Positions 1 through 10,452 of a stretch of 64,000 bases of DNA are shown here, piece after piece. The number at the start of each line of letters is the position of its first letter. Position 1 is the first letter of the stretch. A program made the position numbers and the translations under genes. Source of the DNA: Craspedostauros australis (lineage: Eukaryota; Bacillariophyta; Bacillariophyceae; Mastogloiales; Achnanthaceae); assembly GCA_026770025.1 (NCBI GenBank), contig JAMXDE010000014.1, positions 1,302,001 to 1,366,000 of the forward strand. The letters run 5' to 3'. The notes beneath the pieces are model-generated. The model saw only the letters and a list, made by a program, of their open reading frames with translations. It searched no databases and was not told where the DNA came from.

Positions 1-2
1 GA

Positions 3-3000
3 CACATCTTGCCCATACTGCCGTTTGCCGCCGCAGCCGTTCGTTCTTGGCGGGTCGAAGCGGAAGTAGTGCAGATCACCATGCGAACAGACACGAGGTC
101 TGTTTGCGAGTCCCGAAACAGTGAATGTGATATCAAGACCCGTTTGGTTGTCGATGGCGTACGGTAAAGATGTCACCAGATTTCTGGCCACGCTGGACAC
201 GATGCTTCGGCGCAGGGTTGGATCCGCAGGCATGCCTCCAGTCCCCGTATTGTCGATGTGCGAATTGGGTTCCTCCACCAGTTGAGAATAGATCTTCCAC
301 AATTGCTTTGAGCTGGCCACACTCATCAGGAACTGATCAGAAAGCGAGAGTCTGCACGGGAAGGACTCCAGATCAACGACAGTGTGAAGACGGCCGGATG
401 ATTCGGCTCGTTGGACCTGTGATCGGTTGGCCTTCAACGAGATCTCCCATGGCTCAATCAGCAGCTTCGTCCACCGTCCTGTGGATGGATCAAAGTAGTC
501 TGCCAATATAGATGTGCTGAGGTTCGCATCAAGCAGTGGACCGTTTGATGTGTTTGAACTTGCTACTGTGTCTGTGCCTATGCCTGCCATCATCTCCAAG
601 TTGAGCGCGGTGGTTGCCTTGGTCACAAAGTTGCTCAGAGCAACCCGCAACAGCGCCTCGTCCAGACCTTGGAGGTCATTGACGAGCGTCATACGGGCTG
701 ATGACACAGTCAATTGAACCTGGATCTTGGTGTCGATTTCGTTGCTACTCAATTGCACGCTCGGCATCGACGAAGACCTTGTAACGGAGGTGTCATCTGA
801 CTGAGACTGGACGGTTGAAGCGTCGTTCTCGTCGGCGCTCTCAAGCGCATGGGCCAGCTTCTCAATGCGCTTGGTCTCATCTAGATTGAGTGCAGCGTGT
901 GGAGTGTCGATAGTGCTCTGGCTTTGACCGCCCTGTTTGAAGTCGTTCAGACTGGAGAGTATGGAATTCAACAACGCAGCATCGTGCATCGAAAAGACGA
1001 CATCGACATGTGATAACGTGGCCGCTCTCACTTCGTACAGCTTGACACCAGCGGGAGTCGTGCTCATGGAGAAGTGCGCCGACAAATCTGTTGGGTCCAG
1101 AACTTGCGTTGGGTTGATGAGGTCATGTCCAAAGGCGGTGTACACCTGCACCGAGTCGCCGTTGTATTCCACTTGCGCATCGGTTTGCTGCTTCGTCACC
1201 AGATCGGTGGTTGTGGACACGTTGCACATGAAGATACCCTCGATGGCGATGACTTCACCCGCATTGCTGCTGCTGTTGCTGCCGTTGTTGTTGCGGCTGT
1301 TATCGAGTCCGGAATCGCTCTTAGCTTGTAATTGGCTGCCGAGATCCACCAGCAGGATGCTGCACTCCTTGCTTTGGATCTTGGCGTGACTCATGCCGAT
1401 GTACGCAGTGTCCGCGACCCCATCTGGTTGGATTGGATATGGGTCAGAACCAGGCTTGTTGTCCGCAAATTGCGGAAACGCTCTTTGCCCCATGTTATCG
1501 TCGCCATTGTCATCCAGATTGGAGTGTGTGCTGTCATTCCATTCGTTCTGGGCATCCGGTCCCTCGAAGAAGTGGGCGATATCAGCAATCGCATCAGGGA
1601 TCAGAGTTATTTGCGGCGTTCCAATGAAGAGTTCGATATCGGATGAACCGACTTCGGTTGTGTACTTCATGCGAAACAAATCTTCTTGGCTGATGGTGCC
1701 CGATTCATTGGAATTGGCCCGCTGCTGCATGAGGTAGCGGAAATGCCGACCAGCAGCGATCTCTCGTTGATCTTCACAGATCAAATTCCTGAGAACAACT
1801 TCCCAGCACTGCTTCAACATGTCCGGGTATTGCATCAGCTTTATCTGGGTGTCAACGGCTGCGATGGACGCCAAACCACCTGAGCAGTCTTCGGACAGCA
1901 ATTGCAATGAGAGCTCCTTGATATGCGCCGTCAGCACCAACCGTTGCGTCCTTTCAACCACAGCGACGCCAGCATGAGACATCCGATGCCTTGCATATCC
2001 TCTTGCTTCCTGTGCAACGCTCGCCGTGCCGCTATCACTGCCACCGCCTCCGGTGCCATCGTTGCTAGTGTAGCTATCGCTGCTGGCCTTGTTCGCCGCG
2101 TCCGCCGGCGTTGACGATGGTGTGAATGCGATGAGAGACTTTTCTCTCAAGTACAGATTGGGGTCCCCAAAATTGCCACCGAGCGTTGACATGAAGCCTT
2201 CGTACTGTACCTTTGACAGCTTGAATTTCGCATCAGATATGACGACTGCAACCTTCATCGCCTGGTCGTCCTTGTCACCCACGCTGTCGTCGGGAAGTAT
2301 GACGTTCATGTTTGCGTGGATGGGCGACTCTTGCAGGAGATTGCCAGCATCATCTCTTAAAGATACCTCCTGGAGTCGGATTTGCGTGTTGGCGCCGCCC
2401 GGCTGGGGAAGGATCTTGTGACACACTGAAACATCTCCCACCTTGATGGAAAGATGCTCCGTCTTCGTGGCGGCCTCCGGGAGGATGATGTCGAATGCAT
2501 CCGCGTGGATCAAGAAGACCTTGTCCTTGGCTCCATTGGCCGCAAGTTCTTTCGCGGCCTCAGTGGCAGACGTGGCGGCCTGGGCTGTCAGCGCTCCAAG
2601 GATGCCTTCCGTGATGTATTCCGTGAATGCCAAGATCTGAGATTGTATGTAAACCAGCTTGACTGGCGATATGTCCACCTGTGCCACGCTTTCGGTGGAG
2701 GCTCCGATGTGCTTGCTGGCACGAAGGGTCTCCGGGATCATTGCACCGGTGAAGAATCGCACCCCCAGGATGTTCATTGATTCGTTGGGCATGAGACCCA
2801 GCAGCGTTTGATATTCCGCCTTCGTTTGGCCGAGGTTGTGAGTGGCGACCTGCATCATGCCGAGCTGGATCTCCGTCATCGTTTCATTGTTGGAAGAGAG
2901 GAAGTCGACCTTCGTCCCGCCCAGGCTCACGATGTAGAGCGGCAGGTCATCCAACGCAGAGTTCAAGCAAATGTCAAGGCTCTTCATTTCTGCTGATACG

Positions 3001-6000
3001 CGGAGAGTGGACGAGGACGATTTGGTGGGAGGGTTCTCGCGTTCGTAGTCTCGCTTCAGGTTGATGTTGGGAGGAACAATGACAGAGTTGTTGTTTGCGC
3101 GGCTGGCCTGAGCATCGAAGATGAGCTCTTGGAATGCTTCTGCTGCTCCCACCAGCTGCTTCATGGCCCTTGGATTCCAGTGGATGAACAGGCTGGTGAA
3201 CTTCGCGTGCAAAGAGCTCTCGTGTATGCGACGCCCGCCATCGCCACCATCTGCCGAGTTCATCCGGAACACGATATCTGCAAGCTCGGTGGATTGTCCC
3301 CTGCCACCCTTCACCTTCAAGTGTGCCAGCGATGAACTGATGTCGTCTTTGTTGGAAAGATCAGTCTCCGGTAGCGTTGAGTGCGCTATGAGCCTTTGTT
3401 TGCGCACGAAGCTGTACTTCATGCGATCCACAACCCAGAAATATCCCATTTGTAATCGGCCTTCCTGGTTGCCTTCCGAGAAGATGGTGAACGATGTTCG
3501 CACGGAGATCAGCTTGGTCTGCACCTGCGGTACGTTGCTATCATCCAGGATGGATGCTGCCAGTTGCTCGAAATCCAATGCAACATGGATCGTTGCGATG
3601 TTCGCTCCAGCGGCATTGTTTGCTGACGGTGAAGTCTGCCGAGGATCGGCAATACCAGTGGTGCTCTCGTGAGGCGAGGTTGGTTGGAATGCGGGTGTTG
3701 CTGCGAGCGGCGAGGTATCTAATCCATTAGTGCTGCTGATGTTGTCATCATCGCTTTCGAGTGCGACATCGGAGAGCAACGATTTCCAGCTGTCGACGAC
3801 TGTCACGATACGGGAGCCTGATTTGGGAGAAATCCCAACGCTGACGGAAGGGACGACGCCGAAAGCACAAATCAGAGGGGCACTTCGATCCAGACGGCTT
3901 GCAACTCCAGCGTCAAGGCGCAGGGTGATCGGGTTGATCACGTGGGAACCTCCGGCGGCATTGCCAGTCGCTGACTGATCCTGCCAATGCTGCACGGTCG
4001 AGACGAAGAACTTGAGGTCGGACATTTCCAGCCTCGCGCCGTCTAGAATCGTATCTTCATTGGCCACGATGTGATTCTTCTCCCACCAGCTCTTGACCAT
4101 TGGAGCAGGGTCGATCTTGCCGTACTGCAAGCGCAATCGTCCCAGGTCGAAGACTAGGACGCTGCCACTCGGATGTGTGCACGATTCTGGCACCACGAGG
4201 ATCGGCGCCATGATGTCGATGTCGACCACCAGCGTGCTCTTCTTTTCGGTTTTTTGCTGCCATGCCTCGACGATGCTGTTGGCCCAATCGTCGTTAGTCT
4301 TGGCTACCTGCCTTTCCGGGAGCAAGGCTGCCCTGCCATCGCCGGCAGTTGGCAATTCTGCAATGCTAGTACTCGGGCCTGGGGCGGCATCGTAGAAAAG
4401 ATCGACAGATCCAGAAAGCGACTGTGCCAGCAGTGGATTTTGCAGTGTCTGGTTGCGAGTTGGGGCGAGATGAGGCGCGAGGAAGAACGCGTGGATTTCG
4501 CGAGTCAATTTCGGCGACGCGGTTGCCTCAAAGGCGTCCAATTTCATCGTGAGCTTCTGATCACCATGCTGGTCCTTGGCGGCGGAAAAGGTGAATGCAT
4601 CCTTGTCATTCTTTCCTAACACTTCGCTTTTGTACGATGAGCGACGCAGGATGGATGGGAACAACGACTGAGGCGTGATGTTGTCCTTGATGCCAAGGTC
4701 CGAGATTTTGAAGTCGAAGGCGAACGCGCCATCCACGTTGGCGCTGAAGGATGTGGACACGCTCCCCAGGTTCAACGCTGCTATGTTCTTGAGGTTGTAC
4801 GCGTAAAGGTTGACCTGGAGAGAATCCAGGACGAGCTTGAGGTCGCAGAGTTTGGAATCCTGTGAGAGATCGGCTTCTGCCATCTGCTGACGGTTCATCA
4901 TCTCCAGCTCCTTCATCTCCTCAGCACTCAGTGTGACTGGTGGATCTTCGCCGGCACCTTGCGCTTGCGAAGTTGCGTTCACTTTGCTGCTGCCAAAGAG
5001 GGAGGAGAACAAGCCCTTCTGTTCGGTTGGCTGCTTCAGTTGGTGCTTTGCCTTTTCCATTTCCATTTGCGCGTCAGCGATGTTCCTCCAGCTCATGATG
5101 CCTTCAATGGATATGGACCGAGTCAGTTCAATCTCCGCGACTTCGTCAGCCTCGTCTTTTGTCAGCTCCTTGAGCCACGGACAAGCTTTGTGGTGCTGCT
5201 GCCGTTTGTACAGGGGGAGGTACCGTCTCCTCAACTTGAACGCGGCGTGAAACTCCTTCCACAAACGACGCCCGCTCAGCCGTCCGATGCATCGTGCTGC
5301 GTACATCCACCATTGCTTGGCGTTGGCCTTCGTGACGCGGCAAAGTGGTCGGTATTCGGGGAACAGCGGCCCTCGTCCTCCACCTCCCGATTGGACCTTC
5401 TGCAGGATGATCCGGGCCAGATCCATCTGATCCCTCCCCAAATCGACGACGATGGATGACAGCTCGCTCGAGAGCAGGTACTTGTGATAGTCGACGCAGA
5501 CGTTGCCATCGGCCTGCCTCAGCTTGGATTGGAACGACAGAGGCTTCAAGATATACCTGTGCGTGGTGTGGGAGGAAGACGAGCTGGGTGCGCCTGCCTT
5601 GCCGCCGCCGCCGCTGGCGTCGTCTTCGTGGATGGCGAGCATGTACTTGTTGCTGGTCTTGCTGGCATCGTCGAGGTAGACGCTGAAGCCATCGATGTTG
5701 AGCTGCTTGTAGAGGAAGCTGTTTTGCAACGACCCCAGCTTCTCTGCCCCTGTTCTGTCAACGAAGCTCTTCTTTCCCAGGACGTCAGTCGTGTTCAGCG
5801 ATAGCGACTTGAGGATGACGCCGGCTGACCCATCGGCGTCCTGGAGAGAGACGTGCACATCGTCAACCTCGATTTGGATGTTTTCGATGATCCTGCGCAC
5901 CAAACGCGCGCCAAAGGTGGATGAGTCCTTCTTCTGTCCCTTCGCTGGTTCGACCTCGACCGCGGACATGGCAATGTTCTTCATCGCGTTGGTCCGCTGT

Positions 6001-6422
6001 CTGTACTCGTCTGATGATTTGATCATCTGCAGGCGTGCCTTGCGCGTTGTGTTGGCCCGGTCGCTCTCGCTGATGGCAGCGGCCTTGAGCAGATCCGAAT
6101 TGGATGACCTGTCGAACGGCGCCACCGTCACGTTGAGGCCCCTGGCCCGTAGTATGACGGATTGGCTCATGAGATGCGCCCATGGCACGTCGACCTGGAA
6201 CGACTGGAAGGTGCCAGACACGACCTTGAAGGGTACTGCCAGATTCGGTGCCTCCGCCGCCTGACGATCCAGCTCGCCGTTGACAGCTTCGATGTCGAGC
6301 TGCAAGGAATTCAGCTCGATCCTGCCGCTCCACACGGCTACGTTGAGAGATTCTGCATCAAGATTCTTGACGTACTTGCCGATCGTCTGCTCCAGCACGT
6401 CCAGCAATGCCTTCTTCGCCAT
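3..6422 (-). CDS. VPS13: VPS13-family lipid-transfer protein, C-terminus outside window
   Basis: One uninterrupted minus-strand reading frame starts at an ATG at 6422 and stays open to the window edge, giving at least 2,140 residues with no intron. It opens with a chorein domain (about residues 1-110): MAKKALLDVLEQTIGKYVKN, then a stretch containing LDAESLNVAVWSGRIELNSL, which has the spacing of VPS13 N-termini. A long beta-rich repeat region follows, and the last visible part (SLPYAIDNQTGLDITF) looks like the start of the VAB/SHR-BD domain. In this family the chorein end and the rod-like groove move phospholipids between organelles at contact sites, and the VAB domain binds adaptors. VPS13 proteins are usually about 3,000 residues or more, so perhaps a third is missing here. 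Family assignment is firm; which paralogue it is cannot be told. The gene is divergent from the ankyrin gene at 7801. Confidence 0.9.
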   Translation of the reverse strand, partial: MAKKALLDVLEQTIGKYVKNLDAESLNVAVWSGRIELNSLQLDIEAVNGELDRQAAEAPNLAVPFKVVSGTFQSFQVDVPWAHLMSQSVILRARGLNVTVAPFDRSSNSDLLKAAAISESDRANTTRKARLQMIKSSDEYRQRTNAMKNIAMSAVEVEPAKGQKKDSSTFGARLVRRIIENIQIEVDDVHVSLQDADGSAGVILKSLSLNTTDVLGKKSFVDRTGAEKLGSLQNSFLYKQLNIDGFSVYLDDASKTSNKYMLAIHEDDASGGGGKAGAPSSSSSHTTHRYILKPLSFQSKLRQADGNVCVDYHKYLLSSELSSIVVDLGRDQMDLARIILQKVQSGGGGRGPLFPEYRPLCRVTKANAKQWWMYAARCIGRLSGRRLWKEFHAAFKLRRRYLPLYKRQQHHKACPWLKELTKDEADEVAEIELTRSISIEGIMSWRNIADAQMEMEKAKHQLKQPTEQKGLFSSLFGSSKVNATSQAQGAGEDPPVTLSAEEMKELEMMNRQQMAEADLSQDSKLCDLKLVLDSLQVNLYAYNLKNIAALNLGSVSTSFSANVDGAFAFDFKISDLGIKDNITPQSLFPSILRRSSYKSEVLGKNDKDAFTFSAAKDQHGDQKLTMKLDAFEATASPKLTREIHAFFLAPHLAPTRNQTLQNPLLAQSLSGSVDLFYDAAPGPSTSIAELPTAGDGRAALLPERQVAKTNDDWANSIVEAWQQKTEKKSTLVVDIDIMAPILVVPESCTHPSGSVLVFDLGRLRLQYGKIDPAPMVKSWWEKNHIVANEDTILDGARLEMSDLKFFVSTVQHWQDQSATGNAAGGSHVINPITLRLDAGVASRLDRSAPLICAFGVVPSVSVGISPKSGSRIVTVVDSWKSLLSDVALESDDDNISSTNGLDTSPLAATPAFQPTSPHESTTGIADPRQTSPSANNAAGANIATIHVALDFEQLAASILDDSNVPQVQTKLISVRTSFTIFSEGNQEGRLQMGYFWVVDRMKYSFVRKQRLIAHSTLPETDLSNKDDISSSLAHLKVKGGRGQSTELADIVFRMNSADGGDGGRRIHESSLHAKFTSLFIHWNPRAMKQLVGAAEAFQELIFDAQASRANNNSVIVPPNINLKRDYERENPPTKSSSSTLRVSAEMKSLDICLNSALDDLPLYIVSLGGTKVDFLSSNNETMTEIQLGMMQVATHNLGQTKAEYQTLLGLMPNESMNILGVRFFTGAMIPETLRASKHIGASTESVAQVDISPVKLVYIQSQILAFTEYITEGILGALTAQAATSATEAAKELAANGAKDKVFLIHADAFDIILPEAATKTEHLSIKVGDVSVCHKILPQPGGANTQIRLQEVSLRDDAGNLLQESPIHANMNVILPDDSVGDKDDQAMKVAVVISDAKFKLSKVQYEGFMSTLGGNFGDPNLYLREKSLIAFTPSSTPADAANKASSDSYTSNDGTGGGGSDSGTASVAQEARGYARHRMSHAGVAVVERTQRLVLTAHIKELSLQLLSEDCSGGLASIAAVDTQIKLMQYPDMLKQCWEVVLRNLICEDQREIAAGRHFRYLMQQRANSNESGTISQEDLFRMKYTTEVGSSDIELFIGTPQITLIPDAIADIAHFFEGPDAQNEWNDSTHSNLDDNGDDNMGQRAFPQFADNKPGSDPYPIQPDGVADTAYIGMSHAKIQSKECSILLVDLGSQLQAKSDSGLDNSRNNNGSNSSSNAGEVIAIEGIFMCNVSTTTDLVTKQQTDAQVEYNGDSVQVYTAFGHDLINPTQVLDPTDLSAHFSMSTTPAGVKLYEVRAATLSHVDVVFSMHDAALLNSILSSLNDFKQGGQSQSTIDTPHAALNLDETKRIEKLAHALESADENDASTVQSQSDDTSVTRSSSMPSVQLSSNEIDTKIQVQLTVSSARMTLVNDLQGLDEALLRVALSNFVTKATTALNLEMMAGIGTDTVASSNTSNGPLLDANLSTSILADYFDPSTGRWTKLLIEPWEISLKANRSQVQRAESSGRLHTVVDLESFPCRLSLSDQFLMSVASSKQLWKIYSQLVEEPNSHIDNTGTGGMPADPTLRRSIVSSVARNLVTSLPYAIDNQTGLDITFTVSGLANRPRVCSHGDLHYFRFDPPRTNGCGGKRQYGQDV

Positions 6423-6600
6423 GGTGGTCCTGTGTTTCGATTCGAATTACTTGTTGGTTTGTTGGTTTCTTTGTGTGCTTGAGGCGTAAGGCAATACGAG
6501 CACGGAGATTTCGGATGTGTGAGACTCTGTCCACCTATCGATCTTTGCCTTTGCGTTTGCGTTTGCCTCTTCACCGGCTCTGCGTGGAGTGATAGCACCA

Positions 6601-6640
6601 ACCGCAAGATCACCGCAAGATCACCGCAAGATCACCGCAC
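6601..6640. repeat. 11-bp tandem repeat
   Basis: The unit ACCGCAAGATC is repeated three times exactly (6601-6633) and followed by a partial fourth copy. It lies about 180 bp upstream of the VPS13 start codon. Confidence 0.9.
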
Positions 6641-7763
6641 GTTCTTCTGCTCCAAGCGACGGCAACGACCCAACCGCGCCACGACAAGTGAAGATACGAG
6701 CACGATCTATGCCGGCTTCCACAGACACTCTCTACTTGGAACGCGATTCGATGTGGGACACAACCTTTCGAAAAGAGGATAGTAGAATAGATGCGAACTC
6801 AAAAGCGGAGGGTCGATGTCGGTTCCTTTCGTGGATGACTCCCTTCTCTTTTTGGATGCGCTCCAAGAACATCGTGGGGTGTTGCGATCTTCACCGCTGA
6901 GCCAAAAAGAGAAGTCGCCTCCACGAAGACAACAGCCAACACGATTCTGGTGTCATTCGTGGTTTTGGAGATTTCGCGTGAGCTTCTTGTGGGCGTGTCT
7001 GTGTTCAACTCCATCCTCTTGGAATCGACGAGCCCACAGTCGTGTTTCTTTCGCAGATGGATATGACTATACTACATAGTACCGTGTAGTACTTGTGAGA
7101 TATCTCTCTATTAGCGTACATATTTCATGGTACCATAATTCATCCAAGGTGCTCGCAGTTTGTCCGTGTTGTTGCGGGTTGGTGACCATGACCGCAAACA
7201 TTCGCACAGATCGCAGAGAGAGCACAGTAGCCCGTTCCCGTACGCGTTCATGGAAGGAGCACGAGGAATGTTTCGGAGGTCACAGAAATCGTCCGCGGCA
7301 AGACATCACAGAAGATCACAGAGAGCATTAATGCAAATACAAGCTCGAGCACCAACACTACAAACAAAGGAGAGCCGACAACATCAAACGGATCCTCTCC
7401 GCAAGTCAAACCACGATCGATCTATCGATCAATTCGGTGGCAATAGCAGTTGACAAGTTGTCGGCTTGAGGGCTTGACTGGTTGGTTTAGCTCGGGTAGC
7501 TCGAGCCACGCTCTACTCCACAAAGGACTTCCTTCATCAAGTCGCAGACCCACGAGCCCACCTGCTGAGCAACTGAGCAACTGGGTAGTTGAGTAGTTGG
7601 GCAACACCCTTTCTCTTGATCAAGCTGGCCCCTTGCAACGTCGGCCCCTCCTTTCGTTGTTCTGGAAGGTTGATTGTGCATTTCGTTCCCAAAGAACTGC
7701 GAAACATCGAAAAACAATAGAGCACCGAAAGTGCCATACGAGTATAAGCGCAAAGATTGCACT

Positions 7764-7785
7764 CAAATATATAATAGTATAGTAT
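7764..7785 (+). promoter_or_regulatory. AT-rich TATA-like stretch
   Basis: The sequence CAAATATATAATAGTATAG lies 18-37 bp before the ankyrin start codon. It resembles a TATA element, but it is so close to the ATG that the 5' UTR would be almost absent. It may simply be AT-rich leader. Confidence 0.25.
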
Positions 7786-7800
7786 AACAGATAACAAATC

Positions 7801-10452
7801 ATGACATCGAAGAGCAATGGCAACAGCCCAGAAAATGGGAAGGACCACACCATCGCAGATCCTCAAAACAAGCACAGCAAGGCCAACGGAGCAAGCAACG
7901 ATCAAGTTGCAACGGCATCGGCGACGGCAACAGCCTCTGCTGATGCGAACGGCGAAGAACGAATCTCCATCACCGCTGAATCATGGCTGAATGCGAAGAC
8001 ACCTTCCGGTGGAACCGGCTGCGCTTCCACTTCCGCTCCCGCAGCCACTGACGCTGCTGGCAGCGGTGGCGGTGGCGGCCACATGAGCCTCACCGACTTC
8101 CATCAGAGCTGGAGCAACAGCTGGGCAGGCGATGCGCTGGGTGCGTCCATGACTGCCTTTGCAGGCGCACAGCAATCATCCTCGATGGCCCAACGATCCT
8201 CCCTCACGACAGACCAGTTCGCCACAAAGGCAGCGAAGACAACGGCGACCGCCGCCGTTCCAAGCCAGTCATCCGCCATTCATGACGCAGCACGCATCAC
8301 GGACTGGGGCACGGTACGATCGCTCTGCGAGACCAACCCGGAGGCCGCCGAGTACGCAGGGCAGGACGGTTGGACGGCGCTGCATCACGCGTGCAATCGC
8401 CGTTGTCCTCAGCCGGACGTTGTCAAGGCCTTGATCTCAGCCTATCCGAGCGCTCTGCTGGAGGAGGAGAACAAGGGATGGACCCCGCTGCACTACGCGA
8501 CGCGCTTCAAATGCAGCAAGGAGGTCGTGCGGTTGCTGGTCCATCTCTTCCCCGACAAGGGTCACGCGGCGGTGTCCAAGAGCGACCTTCAAGGACGCAC
8601 GCCGTTGTTCTACGCTGTGAGGTACGACGCACCGCCAGGAGTGGTGGAGATCCTTCTCGAGGCTGATGCATCGGCTGTCCTGGCAGAAGACCAGAACGCG
8701 GACTCCGCCCTTGCGATTGTTTGGGACACGTGGGCTGAGAAGATCGATGGCACTCGCAACTTGCAAATGATCTTCCCATCCGAAGAAGAAGTCGCCTCGC
8801 TGTCACAGCAACAGCAGGCGCAGAAGGTGTGGGATCGATTGCGCAGCAACGACGAAGTCTTCAAACGGTGGAATCGTGTGGAATTCTTCCTCAAGGCAGC
8901 GTTTGGGTTCAATGTTAATGAAGGGGCATATGGAGACGGAGAGCACGAGAGCCGATGTTCGACCGAGAAGGTCAATGGTAAACGCAATGGTAAATCCAAT
9001 GGAAGTGGAAGTGGAAATCAAAATGGAAATGGAAATGGGTGCGAAGATGTCCACATGGATGCAAACGTGGGAGAGTGCCAAGATGCAGCTACGAATGGAA
9101 CTGCCATTGCCAAGGCAAATGGAAAGGATCGCAAATGGAGGATGCTGCATGCAACAGCAGCCATCAGGTGTCATGTTTCTCTGTTTCTGCTGGCTTGCGC
9201 ACTTCATCCTGAGCAGGCGATGGAGATCGATGACGACGACCTGCAATGTCCGAAGCACATAATGGCCGGCGTCGACGAGGCTGCGCAACTGACGGCCTTG
9301 CATCTAGCGGCCTCGTCAAGGGCGGTCGATGAATCAAGCCGCCTGGTCATCACCAAGTTGCTCCAGTTGAATCCGGAGGCCGCACAAGCGACCGCCAGCG
9401 ACGGCAGCCTCCCGTTGCACAGAGCGGTCCAAAACCGGAACAGGGCATTCTGGATTCAGGACGGGACGGACAAGATTTATGCGGCCAATCCAGCTGCAGC
9501 GCGAACACCCGATAGCAATGGTCTGCTCCCGCTGCACCGGGCATGTTATTCGATCGCGCACCATGCGGAATTGGTGGAGGGGGATTCCAGGGACGGCGAA
9601 GCGGATTCGATCGTCGGCAACCTCCTCGTTGAGCACCCGCGTGGGCCGTCGCACGCCGATAGCTTCGGGAGGTATCCGCTCCACATCGTGGCGGGGCATG
9701 GGACGAGCTGGACGCCGATCGTTGAACAGCTCTGCCAATCGAATCCCCGAGCAGCGCAATCCAGAACGAGCGGCCATTTCGACAACCAACTGCCACTTCA
9801 CCTTGTCGCTTCCAACCGCAACGCAAAGAAACAATTCATCATCAAGATATTGGAGCAGCACCCACGAGGTTCCCAGCAGGCGGACAAGAATGGCAGGCTG
9901 CCACTGCATCTATCGTGCGAGCTGGGCATGTCGTGGGACAATGCGGTCGTCCACATACACAATGCCTTCCAGGGTGCCATACAAAGGAGAGAGGAGAATG
10001 GGAGGGGCTGGACCGCGCTTCATATGGCGGCATCGTGCTCAGACTCGGACGAAACGCTCCTTGTGAACCTCGTCAAGCTCCACCCGGCCAATGCGTCAGT
10101 GAGCGACGCGAATGGCAGGTTTCCGCTCCACATTGCGTGTCAAACTGGCGTCATCAGCTGGGAGAATGGGGTCAGCGCCATCTTCGATGCCAATCCAAGC
10201 GCCCTGACTTCGCCAGACACGTGCGACATGCTCCCTTTCCACATCGTCGCGTTCAAGTCCCCGTCGATCGTGAGATCGTCCAGCATGCCAGTGGACCGTC
10301 CCTCCGCTTTCAAGAAGCAACATCGACGAATCAGCAGGAGCGTGTCGGCTGAGGCCGAGGAGGAGATCAAGCGATGCAAGAAGGAGGCCAAGATTGTGAG
10401 TCTACTCTACCACCTCCTCAAGGTCAACCCGACCATCCTCCCGAAAGTTTAA
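7801..10452 (+). CDS. Ankyrin-repeat protein, 883 aa
   Basis: Single-exon gene. Residues 1-158 are low-complexity (Ala, Ser, Gly) with no signal peptide. A first ankyrin block covers about 159-310, with repeat cores GWTALHHAC, GWTPLHYATR and GRTPLFYAVR. An Asn/Gly/Lys-rich linker (about 390-415) precedes a second block at about 495-816, with cores LTALHLAAS, GLLPLHRAC, GRYPLHIVAG, GRLPLHLSC, GWTALHMAAS and GRFPLHIAC. The second block uses the PLH form with spacer helices ending NP-A-A. In my knowledge large sets of such proteins occur in diatom genomes and most have no known partner. The C-terminus (about 820-883) is basic with a short helical segment. Probably cytosolic or nuclear. A specific function cannot be assigned. 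Confidence 0.9.
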   Translation: MTSKSNGNSPENGKDHTIADPQNKHSKANGASNDQVATASATATASADANGEERISITAESWLNAKTPSGGTGCASTSAPAATDAAGSGGGGGHMSLTDFHQSWSNSWAGDALGASMTAFAGAQQSSSMAQRSSLTTDQFATKAAKTTATAAVPSQSSAIHDAARITDWGTVRSLCETNPEAAEYAGQDGWTALHHACNRRCPQPDVVKALISAYPSALLEEENKGWTPLHYATRFKCSKEVVRLLVHLFPDKGHAAVSKSDLQGRTPLFYAVRYDAPPGVVEILLEADASAVLAEDQNADSALAIVWDTWAEKIDGTRNLQMIFPSEEEVASLSQQQQAQKVWDRLRSNDEVFKRWNRVEFFLKAAFGFNVNEGAYGDGEHESRCSTEKVNGKRNGKSNGSGSGNQNGNGNGCEDVHMDANVGECQDAATNGTAIAKANGKDRKWRMLHATAAIRCHVSLFLLACALHPEQAMEIDDDDLQCPKHIMAGVDEAAQLTALHLAASSRAVDESSRLVITKLLQLNPEAAQATASDGSLPLHRAVQNRNRAFWIQDGTDKIYAANPAAARTPDSNGLLPLHRACYSIAHHAELVEGDSRDGEADSIVGNLLVEHPRGPSHADSFGRYPLHIVAGHGTSWTPIVEQLCQSNPRAAQSRTSGHFDNQLPLHLVASNRNAKKQFIIKILEQHPRGSQQADKNGRLPLHLSCELGMSWDNAVVHIHNAFQGAIQRREENGRGWTALHMAASCSDSDETLLVNLVKLHPANASVSDANGRFPLHIACQTGVISWENGVSAIFDANPSALTSPDTCDMLPFHIVAFKSPSIVRSSSMPVDRPSAFKKQHRRISRSVSAEAEEEIKRCKKEAKIVSLLYHLLKVNPTILPKV

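Larger units (their letters stand above)
6423..7800. other. Intergenic region between divergent genes
   Basis: This is the shared upstream region of the VPS13 gene (minus) and the ankyrin gene (plus). It contains a short 11-bp tandem repeat at 6601-6640 and an AT-rich stretch just before the ankyrin start. No convincing coding exon is seen; the open frames are short and have no recognisable domain. Confidence 0.6.

Noticed and set aside
170..6592. Many plus-strand open frames of 60-183 codons across 170-6592
   Set aside because: They are antisense shadows of the continuous VPS13 frame and have no domain of their own.
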